This document shows, one piece after another, positions 9,102 through 18,758 of a stretch of 64,000 nucleotides of DNA (the first letter of the stretch is position 1; each line of letters starts with the position of its first letter). The notes below the pieces were generated by a model that had not been told where the DNA came from, did no database searches, and worked only from the letters and a program-made list of their open reading frames with translations. Origin of the DNA: Bacillus_AD sp047238185 (lineage in GTDB: Bacteria > Bacillota > Bacilli > Bacillales > DSM-1321); the NCBI RefSeq assembly GCF_047238185.1, contig NZ_JBDFMI010000001.1:1364001-1428000 (forward strand), written 5' to 3'. The position numbers and the translations under genes are program-made.

Positions 9102-9507
9102 GTTTGAAACGTTCGGGTAATCGCTGCCGGCGCTTTTTGCAGCCGGTAGAGGAAAGTCCATGCTCGCACAGGCTGCGATGCCTGTAGTGTTCGTGCCTAG
9201 TGAAAAAATAAGCTAGGGCAGCCATGATTGGCTGACGGCCGGGTACACGCCTAAGTCCTTTTGGATATGGCCTGTCCCTATAAAAGTGCCACAGTGACGT
9301 AGCCTTTCCAGAAATGGAGAGGGTGGAACGGGTAAACCCCACGAGCGAGAAACCCAAATTTAGGTAGGGGCACCTTTCACCGCGGAAATGAACGAGGTAA
9401 AGGACAGAACTTGTTCTGTAGATAGATGATTGCCGCTTTTGTACGAGGCTCTTAGGGTCGATTGCAGTACAATAGAACAAAACATGGCTTACAGAGCGTT
9501 TTCAAAA
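9102..9507 (+). ncRNA. rnpB: RNase P RNA, Bacillus (B) type
   Basis: The catalytic RNA of RNase P, which matures tRNA 5' ends. Conserved landmarks in order: the 5' strand with ACGTTCGGGTAATCGC, GAGGAAAGTCCATGCTCGCA near 9149, GTGCCACAGTGACG near 9287, GAGCGAGAAACCC near 9342, and the 3' ATAGATGATTGCCG and AACATGGCTTACAG. Size (about 405 nt) and order match the B. subtilis molecule, and it lies between gpsB and rlmL as expected. Confidence 0.97.
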
Positions 9508-9530
9508 ATAATGACATTTATTATTCAACA

Positions 9531-9562
9531 AAAGGCTCTCCTTTTAGAGGAGAGTCTTTATT
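9531..9562 (+). terminator. Terminator after rnpB
   Basis: AAGGCTCTCC / GGAGAGTCTT stem followed by a T-rich stretch. Confidence 0.75.
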
Positions 9563-9632
9563 GTTATAATAATGAAGATAACGAATAAAAAGAAACCAAC
9601 AGGTTTGCTAACTATAATTAAAAGGTGATGTA

Positions 9633-10787
9633 ATGGCTCAATATACGATAATTGCAACAGCTGCCATGGGACTTGAAGCAATTGTTGCCCAGGAAGTAAG
9701 AAATCTCGGCTATGATTGCACTGTTGAAAATGGCAGGGTTACATTCAAAGGCGATGAAAAGGCGATTGTCCGCGCCAATATGTGGCTTAGGACCGCGGAC
9801 CGCGTAAAAATTGAAATCGGCAGTTTCAAGGCGTTTACGTTTGAAGAATTGTTTCAGCAAACAAAAAAGTTGCCTTGGGAACAATTTATTACGGAAGACG
9901 GGGAGTTTCCTGTTTCAGGTAAATCTGTGAAATCAAAACTTTATAGCATTTCCGACTGCCAAGCAATTGTGAAGAAGGCAATAGTTGAGCGGTTGAAAGT
10001 GGCGTATAAACGTATTGCCTGGTTCGAGGAGAACGGACCTTTATTTAAAATTGAAATTTCTATGTTGAAAGATGTTGCCACCATTACATTGGATACATCC
10101 GGAGTTGGCCTCCATAAAAGAGGCTACCGGGTCGAACAAGGCGATGCCCCGCTCAAAGAAACGCTTGCGGCCGCATTAATCCTAATCAGTAAATGGACAC
10201 CCGACCGGCCTTTCATTGATCCTTTTTGTGGATCAGGCACCATTCCAATCGAAGCAGCCTTAATCGGACAAAATATTGCCCCGGGCTTTAACCGAGAATT
10301 TGTTTCGGAACAATGGCCATGGATTTCTGCGCAGCTGTGGGAAGATGTGCGGGATGAAGCCGACCAGCTTGCAAATTATGATCAGCCTTTACATATCACA
10401 GGCTGCGACATTGATCATAAGATGATTGAAATCGCCAAAAAGAATGCCATGGAGGCAGGACTCGGGGATTTAATCACATTCAAGCAAATGCAGGCCAGCG
10501 ATTTGGCAATAAATGAAAAGTACGAGCAATCAGGTGTGATTATCGGTAATCCTCCATATGGGGAACGCCTGAGCGATAAGCCGAACGTGGAGAAGTTATA
10601 CCGCGATATGGGCCGTGTTTTTTCACAGTATGAGACTTGGTCTGTCTATATGCTGACTTCTCATGAGGGATTTGAACGTTTTTATGGAAAACCGGCAACA
10701 AAAAAACGTAAATTGTTTAATGGTTTCATCCGTACAGATTTCTACCAATATTGGGGCAAGCGTCCAAGACGAACAGAACAGGCTTAA
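9633..10787 (+). CDS. ypsC: RlmL/YpsC-type 23S rRNA guanine-N2 methyltransferase
   Basis: 384 residues. A THUMP domain occupies about residues 45-155, then a Rossmann methyltransferase domain with SAM motif DPFCGSGTIPIEAA near residue 196 and the base-flipping motif NPPYGERL near 305. The SAM-dependent N2-guanine methylation of 23S rRNA is inferred from the RlmL family. It starts at ATG 9633 after AAAGGTGATG. Confidence 0.93.
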   Translation: MAQYTIIATAAMGLEAIVAQEVRNLGYDCTVENGRVTFKGDEKAIVRANMWLRTADRVKIEIGSFKAFTFEELFQQTKKLPWEQFITEDGEFPVSGKSVKSKLYSISDCQAIVKKAIVERLKVAYKRIAWFEENGPLFKIEISMLKDVATITLDTSGVGLHKRGYRVEQGDAPLKETLAAALILISKWTPDRPFIDPFCGSGTIPIEAALIGQNIAPGFNREFVSEQWPWISAQLWEDVRDEADQLANYDQPLHITGCDIDHKMIEIAKKNAMEAGLGDLITFKQMQASDLAINEKYEQSGVIIGNPPYGERLSDKPNVEKLYRDMGRVFSQYETWSVYMLTSHEGFERFYGKPATKKRKLFNGFIRTDFYQYWGKRPRRTEQA

Positions 10788-10847
10788 TACATAATCCTTC
10801 CGATATTGGCATAAAATGATCATATTGCTAATAAGGGAGAGAAAACA

Positions 10848-11021
10848 GTGATTAATCAAACACATGATTTTCAATGTATTTTAAAAGCTATTTCCAGTTC
10901 GCAAAGCCAGCTTCAAACAACGGATGGCCCGGCCTCGTTAGGAGTCAGGAATTTAAATATGGCTCAAGAAGATGCCGCTAGGGCGTTAGCTCATTTGTTA
11001 ACGAAAAAAGGATATCAGTGA
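10848..11021 (+). CDS. Small 57-residue hypothetical protein
   Basis: GTG 10848 with GGGAG 8 bases upstream, ending at TGA 11021 and followed at once by a terminator. This complete expression unit supports a real gene. No membrane span, signal peptide or recognised motif; the C-terminal half (MAQEDAARALAHLLTKKGYQ) is probably an amphipathic helix. Confidence 0.6.
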   Translation: MINQTHDFQCILKAISSSQSQLQTTDGPASLGVRNLNMAQEDAARALAHLLTKKGYQ

Positions 11022-11031
11022 CAGACAGTTG

Positions 11032-11066
11032 AATTGGCAGGAAGTCCTTCTTGCCAATTTTTCTTT
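11032..11066 (+). terminator. Terminator after the 57-residue gene
   Basis: AATTGGCA / TTGCCAATT arms, followed by TTTTCTTTG. Confidence 0.75.
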
Positions 11067-11108
11067 GTGTTACTTTAAATGACTATTAGGATCGAAAGGA
11101 AATCATAT

Positions 11109-13037
11109 ATGCTAAAAACTCTTCCATTTTCTGTAACGAAAAACGATGCTTTCTATGACAAACTTTCCGAATGGATTGGCGATGTCTTTTATGACATTCT
11201 TCCTGAAAAGGGTTTTGAACTAAGGGATGAACAAATTTTTATGGCATTCCAGCTTGAAAAAGCCTTTAAAGATAGAAAAACGATATTTGCAGAGGCTGGT
11301 GTAGGAACCGGGAAGACGATTGTTTACCTTCTATATGCCATCTGTTATGCACGCTATAAAAACCAACCAGCGGTTATTTCTTGTGCGGATGAAACGCTTA
11401 TTGAACAATTAGTCAAAGAAGAAGGGGACATAGCGAAAATCTCTGAGGCATTAGGGTTGGATATCGATGTACGGCTTGCTAAATCAAGGGACCAATACGT
11501 CTGTCTGAATAAGCTAGAAAAAGCGGTGATGAACGAAGACAGCGAAAATATAGATATGCTTCATGATTCATTGCCTGATTTTGTCCATGACCGTACAAGC
11601 ATGAATGCATTTGAGGTGTATGGCGACCGGAAAGGCTATTCTTATCTAAGCAATGATGAATGGAATAAAGTCGGCTGGGATTCTATGCAAAATTGCTTTT
11701 CTTGTGAAAAACGCCACCGTTGCGGACAAACGCTATCAAGGGATTATTACCGAAAATCACAGGATTTGATTATTTGTTCGCATGATTTTTTCATGGAGCA
11801 CGTCTGGACAAAAGAATCGCGCAAGCGTGAAGGCCAACTGCCTTTATTGCCTGAATACAGCACGGTTATTTTCGATGAAGGGCATCTACTTGAATTTTCA
11901 GCCCAAAAAGGGTTAACATATAAAATTTCTGAGGATATGATGGATGACGTTTTGACGGCATTGTTGGCAAATGATATGAGGGAAGAGACATTATTGCTTA
12001 TAGAAGATACCATTTATTTAAATGAAATGTTCTTCCGCAACCTAAAGGAAAGCAGTAAACGGATCGCCGGTTCACACCGTTATGAGCTTCCGCCAGCAAT
12101 CTCACTTCAAAAGCAGGCAAAGGAATTGCAGGATCATATCGAAAAAGTGCTTGAAAGCTTGGTTTTTGAAGCAGAGTTGCACACAGTCGATGAATATAGT
12201 GTAAGAATCAGCGAAGAATATCTGGAACAAATTTCATATTCTTTCTCCTTATTTTCGCGAGGCCAGAATGCAGTCGTTTGGCTTGAAAGGGACGACACGA
12301 AAAGCAGTCTAGTAGTCATGCCGCGCTTAGTGAGCGATATTTTGGCTGAAGAAGTCTTTTCAAAAGATATTCCTTATATTTTTTCATCTGCCACTTTATC
12401 TGAAAAGGGTTCCTTTGACTATATAGCCGGTTCACTCGGAATTAAGGATTATGCGCATTTCTCTGTTGAATCGCCGTTTGATTATGAGGAAGTGATGAAG
12501 ATCTGGCTTGCTTCATTCCCGGAAAAAGAGAGCGAAAGAAAAAATGAGGCAGCCGCTAAGGCAATTATGGAAAATAACGGATCAAGCCTTGTCCTGTTTC
12601 CCTCATTCGAGAGTATGAATCAGTTTAAGGAATATATGAAAGGCCATGATCTCCCGTTCCCTATCTACTTTGAAGGAGACGAGGAAATTAGCGAAACGGT
12701 CAAGAAATTCCAAACACATGATGAATCTGTTTTCTGTACGCACCATTTATGGGAAGGACTTGACATCCCGGGTAAATCATTGAATAATGTGATTATTTAC
12801 GGGCTTCCGTTCCCTCCTAACGATCCTGTATTCCAGGCTAAGCGCCAAGCAGTCGAGAATGCATTCGAAGAAGTGGACCTGCCGTATATGCTGTTGAGGT
12901 TAAGACAGGGTATAGGACGCCTGATCAGAACGAGCAGTGACCATGGCCAAATCCATATTCTGCTGGATGATGAATTGCCACAAGAAGTGCGGCAGTCCAT
13001 ATTGGATGTTTTGCCTGTTGAGCCAATTGTACGATAG
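11109..13037 (+). CDS. ypvA: DinG/YoaA-type ATP-dependent DNA helicase (YpvA)
   Basis: 642 residues, XPD-like superfamily 2 helicase. Walker A AGVGTGKT is at residues 63-70 and the DEAH-type motif II appears as DEGH near 256. Candidate iron-sulfur cluster cysteines are near 131 and in CFSCEKRHRCG near 196-206. Motif VI RQGIGRLIR is near the C-terminus. The start ATG 11109 follows AAAGGAA; the ATG 30 bases upstream has no site. It probably unwinds damaged or recombining DNA, and its place beside ypwA matches B. subtilis. Confidence 0.93.
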   Translation: MLKTLPFSVTKNDAFYDKLSEWIGDVFYDILPEKGFELRDEQIFMAFQLEKAFKDRKTIFAEAGVGTGKTIVYLLYAICYARYKNQPAVISCADETLIEQLVKEEGDIAKISEALGLDIDVRLAKSRDQYVCLNKLEKAVMNEDSENIDMLHDSLPDFVHDRTSMNAFEVYGDRKGYSYLSNDEWNKVGWDSMQNCFSCEKRHRCGQTLSRDYYRKSQDLIICSHDFFMEHVWTKESRKREGQLPLLPEYSTVIFDEGHLLEFSAQKGLTYKISEDMMDDVLTALLANDMREETLLLIEDTIYLNEMFFRNLKESSKRIAGSHRYELPPAISLQKQAKELQDHIEKVLESLVFEAELHTVDEYSVRISEEYLEQISYSFSLFSRGQNAVVWLERDDTKSSLVVMPRLVSDILAEEVFSKDIPYIFSSATLSEKGSFDYIAGSLGIKDYAHFSVESPFDYEEVMKIWLASFPEKESERKNEAAAKAIMENNGSSLVLFPSFESMNQFKEYMKGHDLPFPIYFEGDEEISETVKKFQTHDESVFCTHHLWEGLDIPGKSLNNVIIYGLPFPPNDPVFQAKRQAVENAFEEVDLPYMLLRLRQGIGRLIRTSSDHGQIHILLDDELPQEVRQSILDVLPVEPIVR

Positions 13038-13058
13038 AAAAAATGCAAGTTTTTCATG

Positions 13059-13096
13059 AAGCGAGCTGAGCTAGGAATGCCAGCTCGCTTTTTGTT
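13059..13096 (+). terminator. Terminator after ypvA
   Basis: AAGCGAGCTG / CAGCTCGCTT stem with a T-run. Confidence 0.85.
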
Positions 13097-13120
13097 GTTA
13101 AAATAGAGGATGGTATCTGT

Positions 13121-13246
13121 TTGAATAAGGTCTACAACGAATTGTTATTTTGGGCTGTGAGGGTTGATATCAGGCCGGATAAAGGACCTTGGAATGGCTA
13201 TGACGTCCAAAGTCATAAGATGCTAGACACGTTATACGAGGAATAA
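13121..13246 (+). pseudogene. Possible remnant or 41-residue ORF upstream of ypwA
   Basis: TTG 13121, with GAGG about 10 bases upstream, opens a 41-codon frame (residues include WAVRVDIRPDKGPWNGYDVQ). The following 200 bp to ypwA contain no longer frame, but GGGAGGTG with a nearby GTG at 13378 suggests more broken coding sequence. It may be a decayed gene or spurious. Confidence 0.25.
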
Positions 13247-13472
13247 GGATGGGATGCATAAAATGACTATGGGCCATTTGTAGACCATCCATTTTGGGGT
13301 ATGGATGGAAAATTCCATAAAGGATGTCGATGGTTATATGATTGGATTTGAATCCGGCCTTTCCATGATTAGGGAGGTGTGATAAGTGGGTTCAGCAATT
13401 ACGGAATGGAAAATAAAATAACATGGCAAGAAGGCGTTTATGTTAAAATGGAAGAAAAAAGGGGGAAAAAGA

Positions 13473-14981
13473 ATGACAATTAAACAAACAGAATCTTTAT
13501 TTCTTGAACATGTCAAAAAAATGACTGCATACAATGAAGCTCTTTCATTGATTTTCTGGGATTTGCGCACAGGTGCTCCAAAAAAAGGAGTAGAGCAGCG
13601 TTCTGAAGTAATTGGGATGCTATCATCGCAGGTGTTTGAAATGAGTACATCGGAAGAAATGAAATCTTACATAGAGGAACTAAGTGCAGAAGAAGCCAAA
13701 AAAGAATTATCTGAAATTACGAATAAATTAGTGGCGGAATGCAAAAAAGAATATGACCGCAACAAAAAAATTCCGGCAAATGAATACAAGGAATATACAA
13801 TGCTTGTTTCCAAATCGGAAAGTGCATGGGAGGAAGCAAAGAAAAATGCTGATTTCCCTTCTTTTCAGCCATATTTAGAAAAGATCGTCGATTTTAACCG
13901 CAAGTTCATTGAATATTGGGGTTATGAAGGCAATAAATACAACACATTGCTCGATATGTATGAACCTGGTATGACGGTCGATATTTTGGATGACGTTTTC
14001 GGCAAACTCCGTAAAGAAATTGTCCCTTTGGTTCAACAATTGACAGAAAGCGATCATAAACCGGAGACAGGATTTTTGTTCAAGCATTTTCCGAAAGAAA
14101 ACCAAAAAGAGTTCAGCCTAAAAATTCTGGAACAGCTTCAATACGATTTTGAGGCCGGCAGATTGGATGAAACCGTCCATCCCTTTGAAATCACGATTAA
14201 CCGCAATGATGTCCGGATTACGACTAAATATGATGAAAATGACTTCCGTTCAGCCGTTTTCGGGACAATCCATGAGTGCGGCCATGCCATTTATGAACAG
14301 AATGTATCACCTGATTTGATTGGGACGCCGTTGGCTTCGGGTACATCTATGGGAATCCATGAATCCCAATCCTTGTTTTTTGAAAACTTCGTGGGGAGAA
14401 ATATCGGCTTTTGGAAAAAGAATTATAAAGATCTGCAAGAGGCTTCCCCGCAGTTTGACGGAGTATCAATGGAAGACTATTACAGAGCGATCAATGAAGC
14501 TAAACCGTCCTTAATCCGGATAGAAGCAGATGAATTGACATACCCTCTGCATGTAATGGTCCGTTATGAAATTGAAAAAGCATTGTTCAACCAAGAAATT
14601 GAAGTGAAGGATTTGCCTACTGTATGGAATGCTAAATACAAAGAATACTTAGGCGTTGAACCAGGCAATGATGGGCAAGGTGTCCTACAGGACGTCCACT
14701 GGGCAGGAGGAAGTTTTGGCTATTTCCCTTCTTATGCACTAGGGTATATGTATGCAGCGCAATTCAAACAGACCATGCTGAAGGATATTCCTGAATTCGA
14801 CCAATTGCTAGAAGAAGGAAACATTAAACCGATAAAAGATTGGTTGAATACCCATATTCACCGGTATGGAAAAATGAAAGAGCCGCTTCAATTACTGAAA
14901 GATATTACAGGCGAAGGCTTGAATGTACAATATTTGATTGATTACCTGAAAGATAAATACAGTCGGGTTTATGCGCTGTAA
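13473..14981 (+). CDS. ypwA: Metallocarboxypeptidase, family M32 (Taq/BsuCP type)
   Basis: 502 residues, cytoplasmic zinc carboxypeptidase. The HExxH zinc site is HECGH near residue 266; the downstream Glu ligand lies in the HESQS segment near 295. Conserved tail blocks are HWAGGSFGYFPSYALGYMYA and LNVQYLIDYLKDKYS. The start ATG 13473 follows GGGGGA and gives the family length (about 501); an in-frame ATG 33 bases upstream has no site. Strong resemblance to B. subtilis YpwA throughout. Confidence 0.96.
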   Translation: MTIKQTESLFLEHVKKMTAYNEALSLIFWDLRTGAPKKGVEQRSEVIGMLSSQVFEMSTSEEMKSYIEELSAEEAKKELSEITNKLVAECKKEYDRNKKIPANEYKEYTMLVSKSESAWEEAKKNADFPSFQPYLEKIVDFNRKFIEYWGYEGNKYNTLLDMYEPGMTVDILDDVFGKLRKEIVPLVQQLTESDHKPETGFLFKHFPKENQKEFSLKILEQLQYDFEAGRLDETVHPFEITINRNDVRITTKYDENDFRSAVFGTIHECGHAIYEQNVSPDLIGTPLASGTSMGIHESQSLFFENFVGRNIGFWKKNYKDLQEASPQFDGVSMEDYYRAINEAKPSLIRIEADELTYPLHVMVRYEIEKALFNQEIEVKDLPTVWNAKYKEYLGVEPGNDGQGVLQDVHWAGGSFGYFPSYALGYMYAAQFKQTMLKDIPEFDQLLEEGNIKPIKDWLNTHIHRYGKMKEPLQLLKDITGEGLNVQYLIDYLKDKYSRVYAL

Positions 14982-14987
14982 ATGACC

Positions 14988-15017
14988 TAAAGGGGGATGG
15001 ATCCATCCCCCTTTTCA
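14988..15017 (+). terminator. Terminator after ypwA
   Basis: AAAGGGGGATG / CATCCCCCTTTT with loop GATC. Confidence 0.85.
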
Positions 15018-15039
15018 ATTATGATGCTGAATATGGGGG

Positions 15040-15975
15040 ATGGGGATCTTGGCGAATGCAACATACAAATACAGTGTAATGGTTATTACGGCAGCCTTTT
15101 TTTGGGGCATGATTGGGTTGTTTGTAAAAGGCTTAAGCAAATTAGGCCTCTCTGAGCTGGAAATTGTTACAATAAGAGTGTTGTTTTCAGCCATCATTTT
15201 GTTTTTGATCGGATTGTTGACATATCGGAACCAGCTGAAAATAAAGTGGAAAGATACATATTTGTTTATAGGCACCGGCCTTTGCAGTATTGCTTTTTTT
15301 AATTGGGCCTTCTTCACTAGTATTAATATGCTTAATCTGTCGATTGCAGTCATTCTTCTTTATACAGCTCCTGCATTCGTCATGGTTATGTCTGTGCTCT
15401 TTTTAAAAGAACAAGCTTCTTTTACGAAAATTGTGCTCCTTATTCTGACATTGGTCGGCTGTCTGATGGTGGTTGGACTGGAAGGGTTGGCAGGGATGGG
15501 AAATAAATGGGGATACATTATCGGGCTTAGTGCTGGATTTGGGTATGCGCTTTATAGTATTTTCGGAAAATTCGCACTGGTTAAATATTCGTCTTTCACT
15601 ATTTCTTTTTATACATTTTTGGTTGCTTCGCTCGTCCTTGTTCCAGCAGTGAGAATTTGGAGGGTATTTCCTGTTTTAGTGAATCCACATGCGCTTCTGT
15701 ACATTGGAGGGTTATGCTGTTTATCGACTGTTGCTGCATTTTTATTATATACAGAAGGCCTTAAGGGAATTGAAAGCAGTAAGGCATCTATCTTATCTAC
15801 CGTAGAGCCACTCACTGCCATGCTGATCGGCCTTTTTCTATTTGGAGACCGCTTAACGTATATTCAGATGCTTGGAGGCGTGATTATCTGTTTATCGGCA
15901 ATAGGAGCAAGTGTTGAGAAAAAACCGTCATGGCTTAAAAGAAACCAAAGTACATACAAAAGGCCATTCCAATAA
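15040..15975 (+). CDS. EamA/DMT-superfamily transporter
   Basis: 311 residues with about ten hydrophobic segments in two EamA repeats (each opening with AAFFWGMIGLFVKG- or LSAGFGYALYSIFGK-like sequence). A plasma-membrane exporter or permease of unknown substrate. ATG 15040 is adjacent to GGGGG; the in-frame TTG at 15049 has better spacing and may be the true start. The last codons overlap a terminator shared with the convergent oxidase operon. Confidence 0.88.
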   Translation: MGILANATYKYSVMVITAAFFWGMIGLFVKGLSKLGLSELEIVTIRVLFSAIILFLIGLLTYRNQLKIKWKDTYLFIGTGLCSIAFFNWAFFTSINMLNLSIAVILLYTAPAFVMVMSVLFLKEQASFTKIVLLILTLVGCLMVVGLEGLAGMGNKWGYIIGLSAGFGYALYSIFGKFALVKYSSFTISFYTFLVASLVLVPAVRIWRVFPVLVNPHALLYIGGLCCLSTVAAFLLYTEGLKGIESSKASILSTVEPLTAMLIGLFLFGDRLTYIQMLGGVIICLSAIGASVEKKPSWLKRNQSTYKRPFQ

Positions 15976-15990
15976 CCGGATGGCCTTTTG
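15957..15990. terminator. Bidirectional terminator between EamA gene and oxidase operon
   Basis: AAAAGGCCAT / ATGGCCTTTT arms; the left arm lies inside the last codons of the plus-strand gene. Confidence 0.8.
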
Positions 15991-15996
15991 CATGAA

Positions 15997-17649
15997 TTAG
16001 AATAATTTGTAGCCTTTTGAACCTGGAGGAGCATTTTGGATCATGTCTATAAAAGGAATGGTGTAGGCAAAAAGTATTAAAACAACTGTTATACCTAGCC
16101 ATAATTTCCAATTTTCAAAAACCATTGGCGCTTTTTCTGCTGCTTCATCACTTTCGCCTACGGGGAACTCCTGCTCCCCTTTAGGAGCGAAGAAAGCCAG
16201 TTTGATAAAAATGTACAGAACTAATACAATGCCGATGAATAGAATAGTTCCGCCGATTGCTTGAGCGATTTGATAAGGAATCCAATCAATCGCCTGGGCC
16301 GAATCTCCATAAGTGGAATAAGAAGAACGGCGAGGCGCTCCCAGTAATCCAGCTGCATGCATGGCTCCCGACATGAATGCCATGCCGATGGACCAAAGAA
16401 TGGCCTGGATAATTGCCAATTTGTTCATTTGCGGCGTTAATACTCGGCCGGTCAAATGTGGGACAAGCCAATACATAATGCCAAAGAACGTAAGGACTAC
16501 CGAAGTTGCCAATGTTAAATGGAAATGGCCGGTTACCCAAACTGTATTATGGACTACCTGGTTCAATTGGTTGGAAGCATTGACTATACCTCCGGCACCG
16601 GCAGGGATAAAGGCGACCATGCCAATGAATGGAACAACAAAACGGGCATCTCCCCATGGGAGCTTCTTGATCCAGCCAAAAAGCCCTTTTGCTCCTTTGG
16701 AGCGGCCATACGTTTCAAATGTCCCAAAAAGGGAAAAGGCAGTCATTAAGGATGGAATGACAACCAAAAAGGTTAGAATTACTTGCAGGAACTTCCAAGC
16801 AGGGTCAATGCCGGGCTCCATTAACTGATGGTGGAATCCGACAGGTACTGAAAAGAGAAGAAACAGAATAAAGCTCATCCGCGCAAGTGAATCAGAGAAA
16901 ACTTTTGTTCCCAGCACTTTCGGAATGACGACATACCAGCACATATAGGCAGGCAATAGCCAAAAGTAGACGAGCGGATGCCCGAAATACCAAAATAAGG
17001 TTCTGCTAACAAGTACATCGATCGTATCAACAAGTCCTAGTGACCACGGAAGCATTTGAAATAAGACAGTGGCTGCTACGCCGATCGTAGCAACAATCCA
17101 AAGTACCGTATTTATGACAGCCATGAAGGTCAACAACGGGCTTACTTTTCCTGGATTTTGTTTTCTCCAGCGAACATAGTTCGAAATAAGAGCTCCGCCT
17201 GATATCCAGCTTCCTACAACAACCAATGTTAAACCGATATAAAAAATAGGGTGTGCCTGTAAAGGTGCGTAGAAGGTGAATAAGACAGAAGCCTCGTTAA
17301 GTAAAACCATGGCAGCAGCCATGGCAGTCCCGATGGTCATGGTAATGAAACCAATCCATCCGGCCGTCCTTGCTTTGTTACTAAATGCCCCAGTTGTCCG
17401 GCTGACGGCAGCCAATTGGAAACCGATAATAAAGAATGTAGTTAGGATAAGTCCCAATAATACACCATGAACAGTAAGAATTTGATAATACGTAATACCA
17501 AGCGGCAATTCAAATTTCCCCGACCGAACAAGGACCTGCAATAACCCGGCTAACCCCCCTAGAGCAAGTGCAGTGAAGGCAACGTAAAAGTGTGCCATGG
17601 ATAACTTTGCGTCTTTTGGGTCCACCTTAATCAGCGTACTATTTTGCAT
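15997..17649 (-). CDS. ba3-type cytochrome c oxidase subunit I
   Basis: 550 residues with twelve or more membrane segments. It is the haem-copper catalytic subunit that reduces O2 at the membrane. Present are HGVLLGL (low-spin haem ligand region), WYFGHPLVYFWLLPAYMCWY (CuB His and Tyr region) and VHNTVWVTGHFHLTL (haem ligands). The sequence groups with ba3/B-family enzymes rather than caa3. Start ATG 17649 follows GAGGTGG and overlaps the end of subunit II by 11 bp, implying translational coupling. Confidence 0.93.
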   Translation of the reverse strand: MQNSTLIKVDPKDAKLSMAHFYVAFTALALGGLAGLLQVLVRSGKFELPLGITYYQILTVHGVLLGLILTTFFIIGFQLAAVSRTTGAFSNKARTAGWIGFITMTIGTAMAAAMVLLNEASVLFTFYAPLQAHPIFYIGLTLVVVGSWISGGALISNYVRWRKQNPGKVSPLLTFMAVINTVLWIVATIGVAATVLFQMLPWSLGLVDTIDVLVSRTLFWYFGHPLVYFWLLPAYMCWYVVIPKVLGTKVFSDSLARMSFILFLLFSVPVGFHHQLMEPGIDPAWKFLQVILTFLVVIPSLMTAFSLFGTFETYGRSKGAKGLFGWIKKLPWGDARFVVPFIGMVAFIPAGAGGIVNASNQLNQVVHNTVWVTGHFHLTLATSVVLTFFGIMYWLVPHLTGRVLTPQMNKLAIIQAILWSIGMAFMSGAMHAAGLLGAPRRSSYSTYGDSAQAIDWIPYQIAQAIGGTILFIGIVLVLYIFIKLAFFAPKGEQEFPVGESDEAAEKAPMVFENWKLWLGITVVLILFAYTIPFIDMIQNAPPGSKGYKLF

Positions 17650-18118
17650 TGTCAACCACCTCAATTCTAGAATTCATTGTATGGTGTCCGACACCACAAT
17701 ACTCATTACAAACAATCAGATGTTCGCCTACTTTATTGAAGGTCGTCACATATTCTGAAATAAAACCGGGCTCAAGCATCATATTTATATTGGTTCCGGC
17801 TACTTCAAAGCCATGTATCACGTCTTTGGTGGTAGCCATCACTTTGACCTTTGCCCCTCTTGGTATTTCCACTTTCATTGGATTATAGGAAAAAGCCTGC
17901 GCTACATATACTAGCTCGTAATCCCAATCTTTTCCTTTCACTTTATGCAGTCCCGGTTTATCGAATGGTTCCGTTTGATCCACTTTTTCAGGATCGATGG
18001 TGGCGAGGCAGCTCGGCGGCTGATTCCCTAAATAAAATGCACTGATTCCTAAAACGGTAAGAAACACTAGCAATGCTCCCACCCCAAAAATTAGCCATAT
18101 TTTTTCATATTTATGCAT
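17639..18118 (-). CDS. ba3-type cytochrome c oxidase subunit II
   Basis: 159 residues: one N-terminal membrane anchor (residues 8-28) and a periplasm-facing cupredoxin domain with the binuclear CuA site CNEYCGVGHHTM near 138-149, plus a His near 102. It accepts electrons from cytochrome c. The short form with a single anchor is typical of ba3 oxidases. It is the second gene of a IIa-II-I operon. Confidence 0.93.
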   Translation of the reverse strand: MHKYEKIWLIFGVGALLVFLTVLGISAFYLGNQPPSCLATIDPEKVDQTEPFDKPGLHKVKGKDWDYELVYVAQAFSYNPMKVEIPRGAKVKVMATTKDVIHGFEVAGTNINMMLEPGFISEYVTTFNKVGEHLIVCNEYCGVGHHTMNSRIEVVDNAK

Positions 18119-18139
18119 GGCATGGTCCCCCTTAACGAT

Positions 18140-18289
18140 CTATAAACGATTGACAAATAAAAAATACACACTTACCCACGTCACAAGAATAACTGCACCG
18201 ACAATAGACACTGATGCGAGTGTCCCTTTTAAAGAGGAATGCGATTCTTTGCGGGCATCCGTTTGTTTCTTCAATTGAGTCTGTGCCAT
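18140..18289 (-). CDS. ba3-type oxidase subunit IIa (single membrane helix)
   Basis: 49 residues, ATG 18289 after GGAGTG. A charged N-terminal 20 residues precede one membrane helix (ASVSIVGAVILVTWVSVYFLF). Its position immediately before subunit II and its size match the CoxIIa small subunit, which supplies the helix missing from the short subunit II. Confidence 0.85.
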   Translation of the reverse strand: MAQTQLKKQTDARKESHSSLKGTLASVSIVGAVILVTWVSVYFLFVNRL

Positions 18290-18705
18290 ATTTTTCACTC
18301 CTTTCAAAAAACAGGAAATTAAATGATTACATGTTTATCATACAAAAGTACACAATCATTACTAGTTCCTTTTTGCCACTTCACAAATTATTCAATTGTT
18401 GTATTTTCACTATTTTTATAGGGTAAAACTTATTCCACAAGGGTTGATATCCCTTTTATTGGAAAATGAATTGTGAAAATAATGTGAAGTGGCCATCGGG
18501 AAGGAAACAAAGGGGAGATGAATAAAGCATGCATAAAGATAGGCACATGAAAGGAGTGTTAAATGGATTCACAAAAAAGAGGCATATATGCTTTTTGACA
18601 AACCTCTTCTTAGAAACAACGTATGTAAGAGAGGCTCGTTCTGAAAAATATAAGGTAAATACGAACAAAATGGAAAAATGAAATGAAATACTTCGGCTTT
18701 CTAAC
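18290..18705. other. Intergenic region between oxidase operon and xpt
   Basis: About 400 bp of AT-rich DNA between divergent units. It should hold the oxidase operon promoter, which I could not place with confidence. A 50-codon plus-strand frame (18529-18681) is present but unsupported. Confidence 0.5.
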
Positions 18706-18734
18706 TTTACAAATCAATATTTTGCTAGTATAAT
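18706..18734 (+). promoter_or_regulatory. Sigma-A-type promoter of xpt-pbuX
   Basis: TTTACA (18706-18711) and TATAAT (18729-18734), spacer 17 bp, upstream of the riboswitch. Confidence 0.75.
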
Positions 18735-18758
18735 TCGAACATAACTTAAATAAGTACA

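Noticed and set aside
9049..9480. Minus-strand open frame of 143 codons
   Set aside because: It overlaps RNase P RNA, whose conserved segments fully explain the sequence.
13334..13570. Minus-strand open frame at the ypwA start
   Set aside because: Antisense to ypwA and its promoter, no ribosome site or recognisable product.
18529..18681. 50-codon plus-strand frame upstream of xpt with GGGGAG about 11 bases away
   Set aside because: Poor spacing, composition of intergenic DNA and no recognisable protein character; not enough to call a gene.
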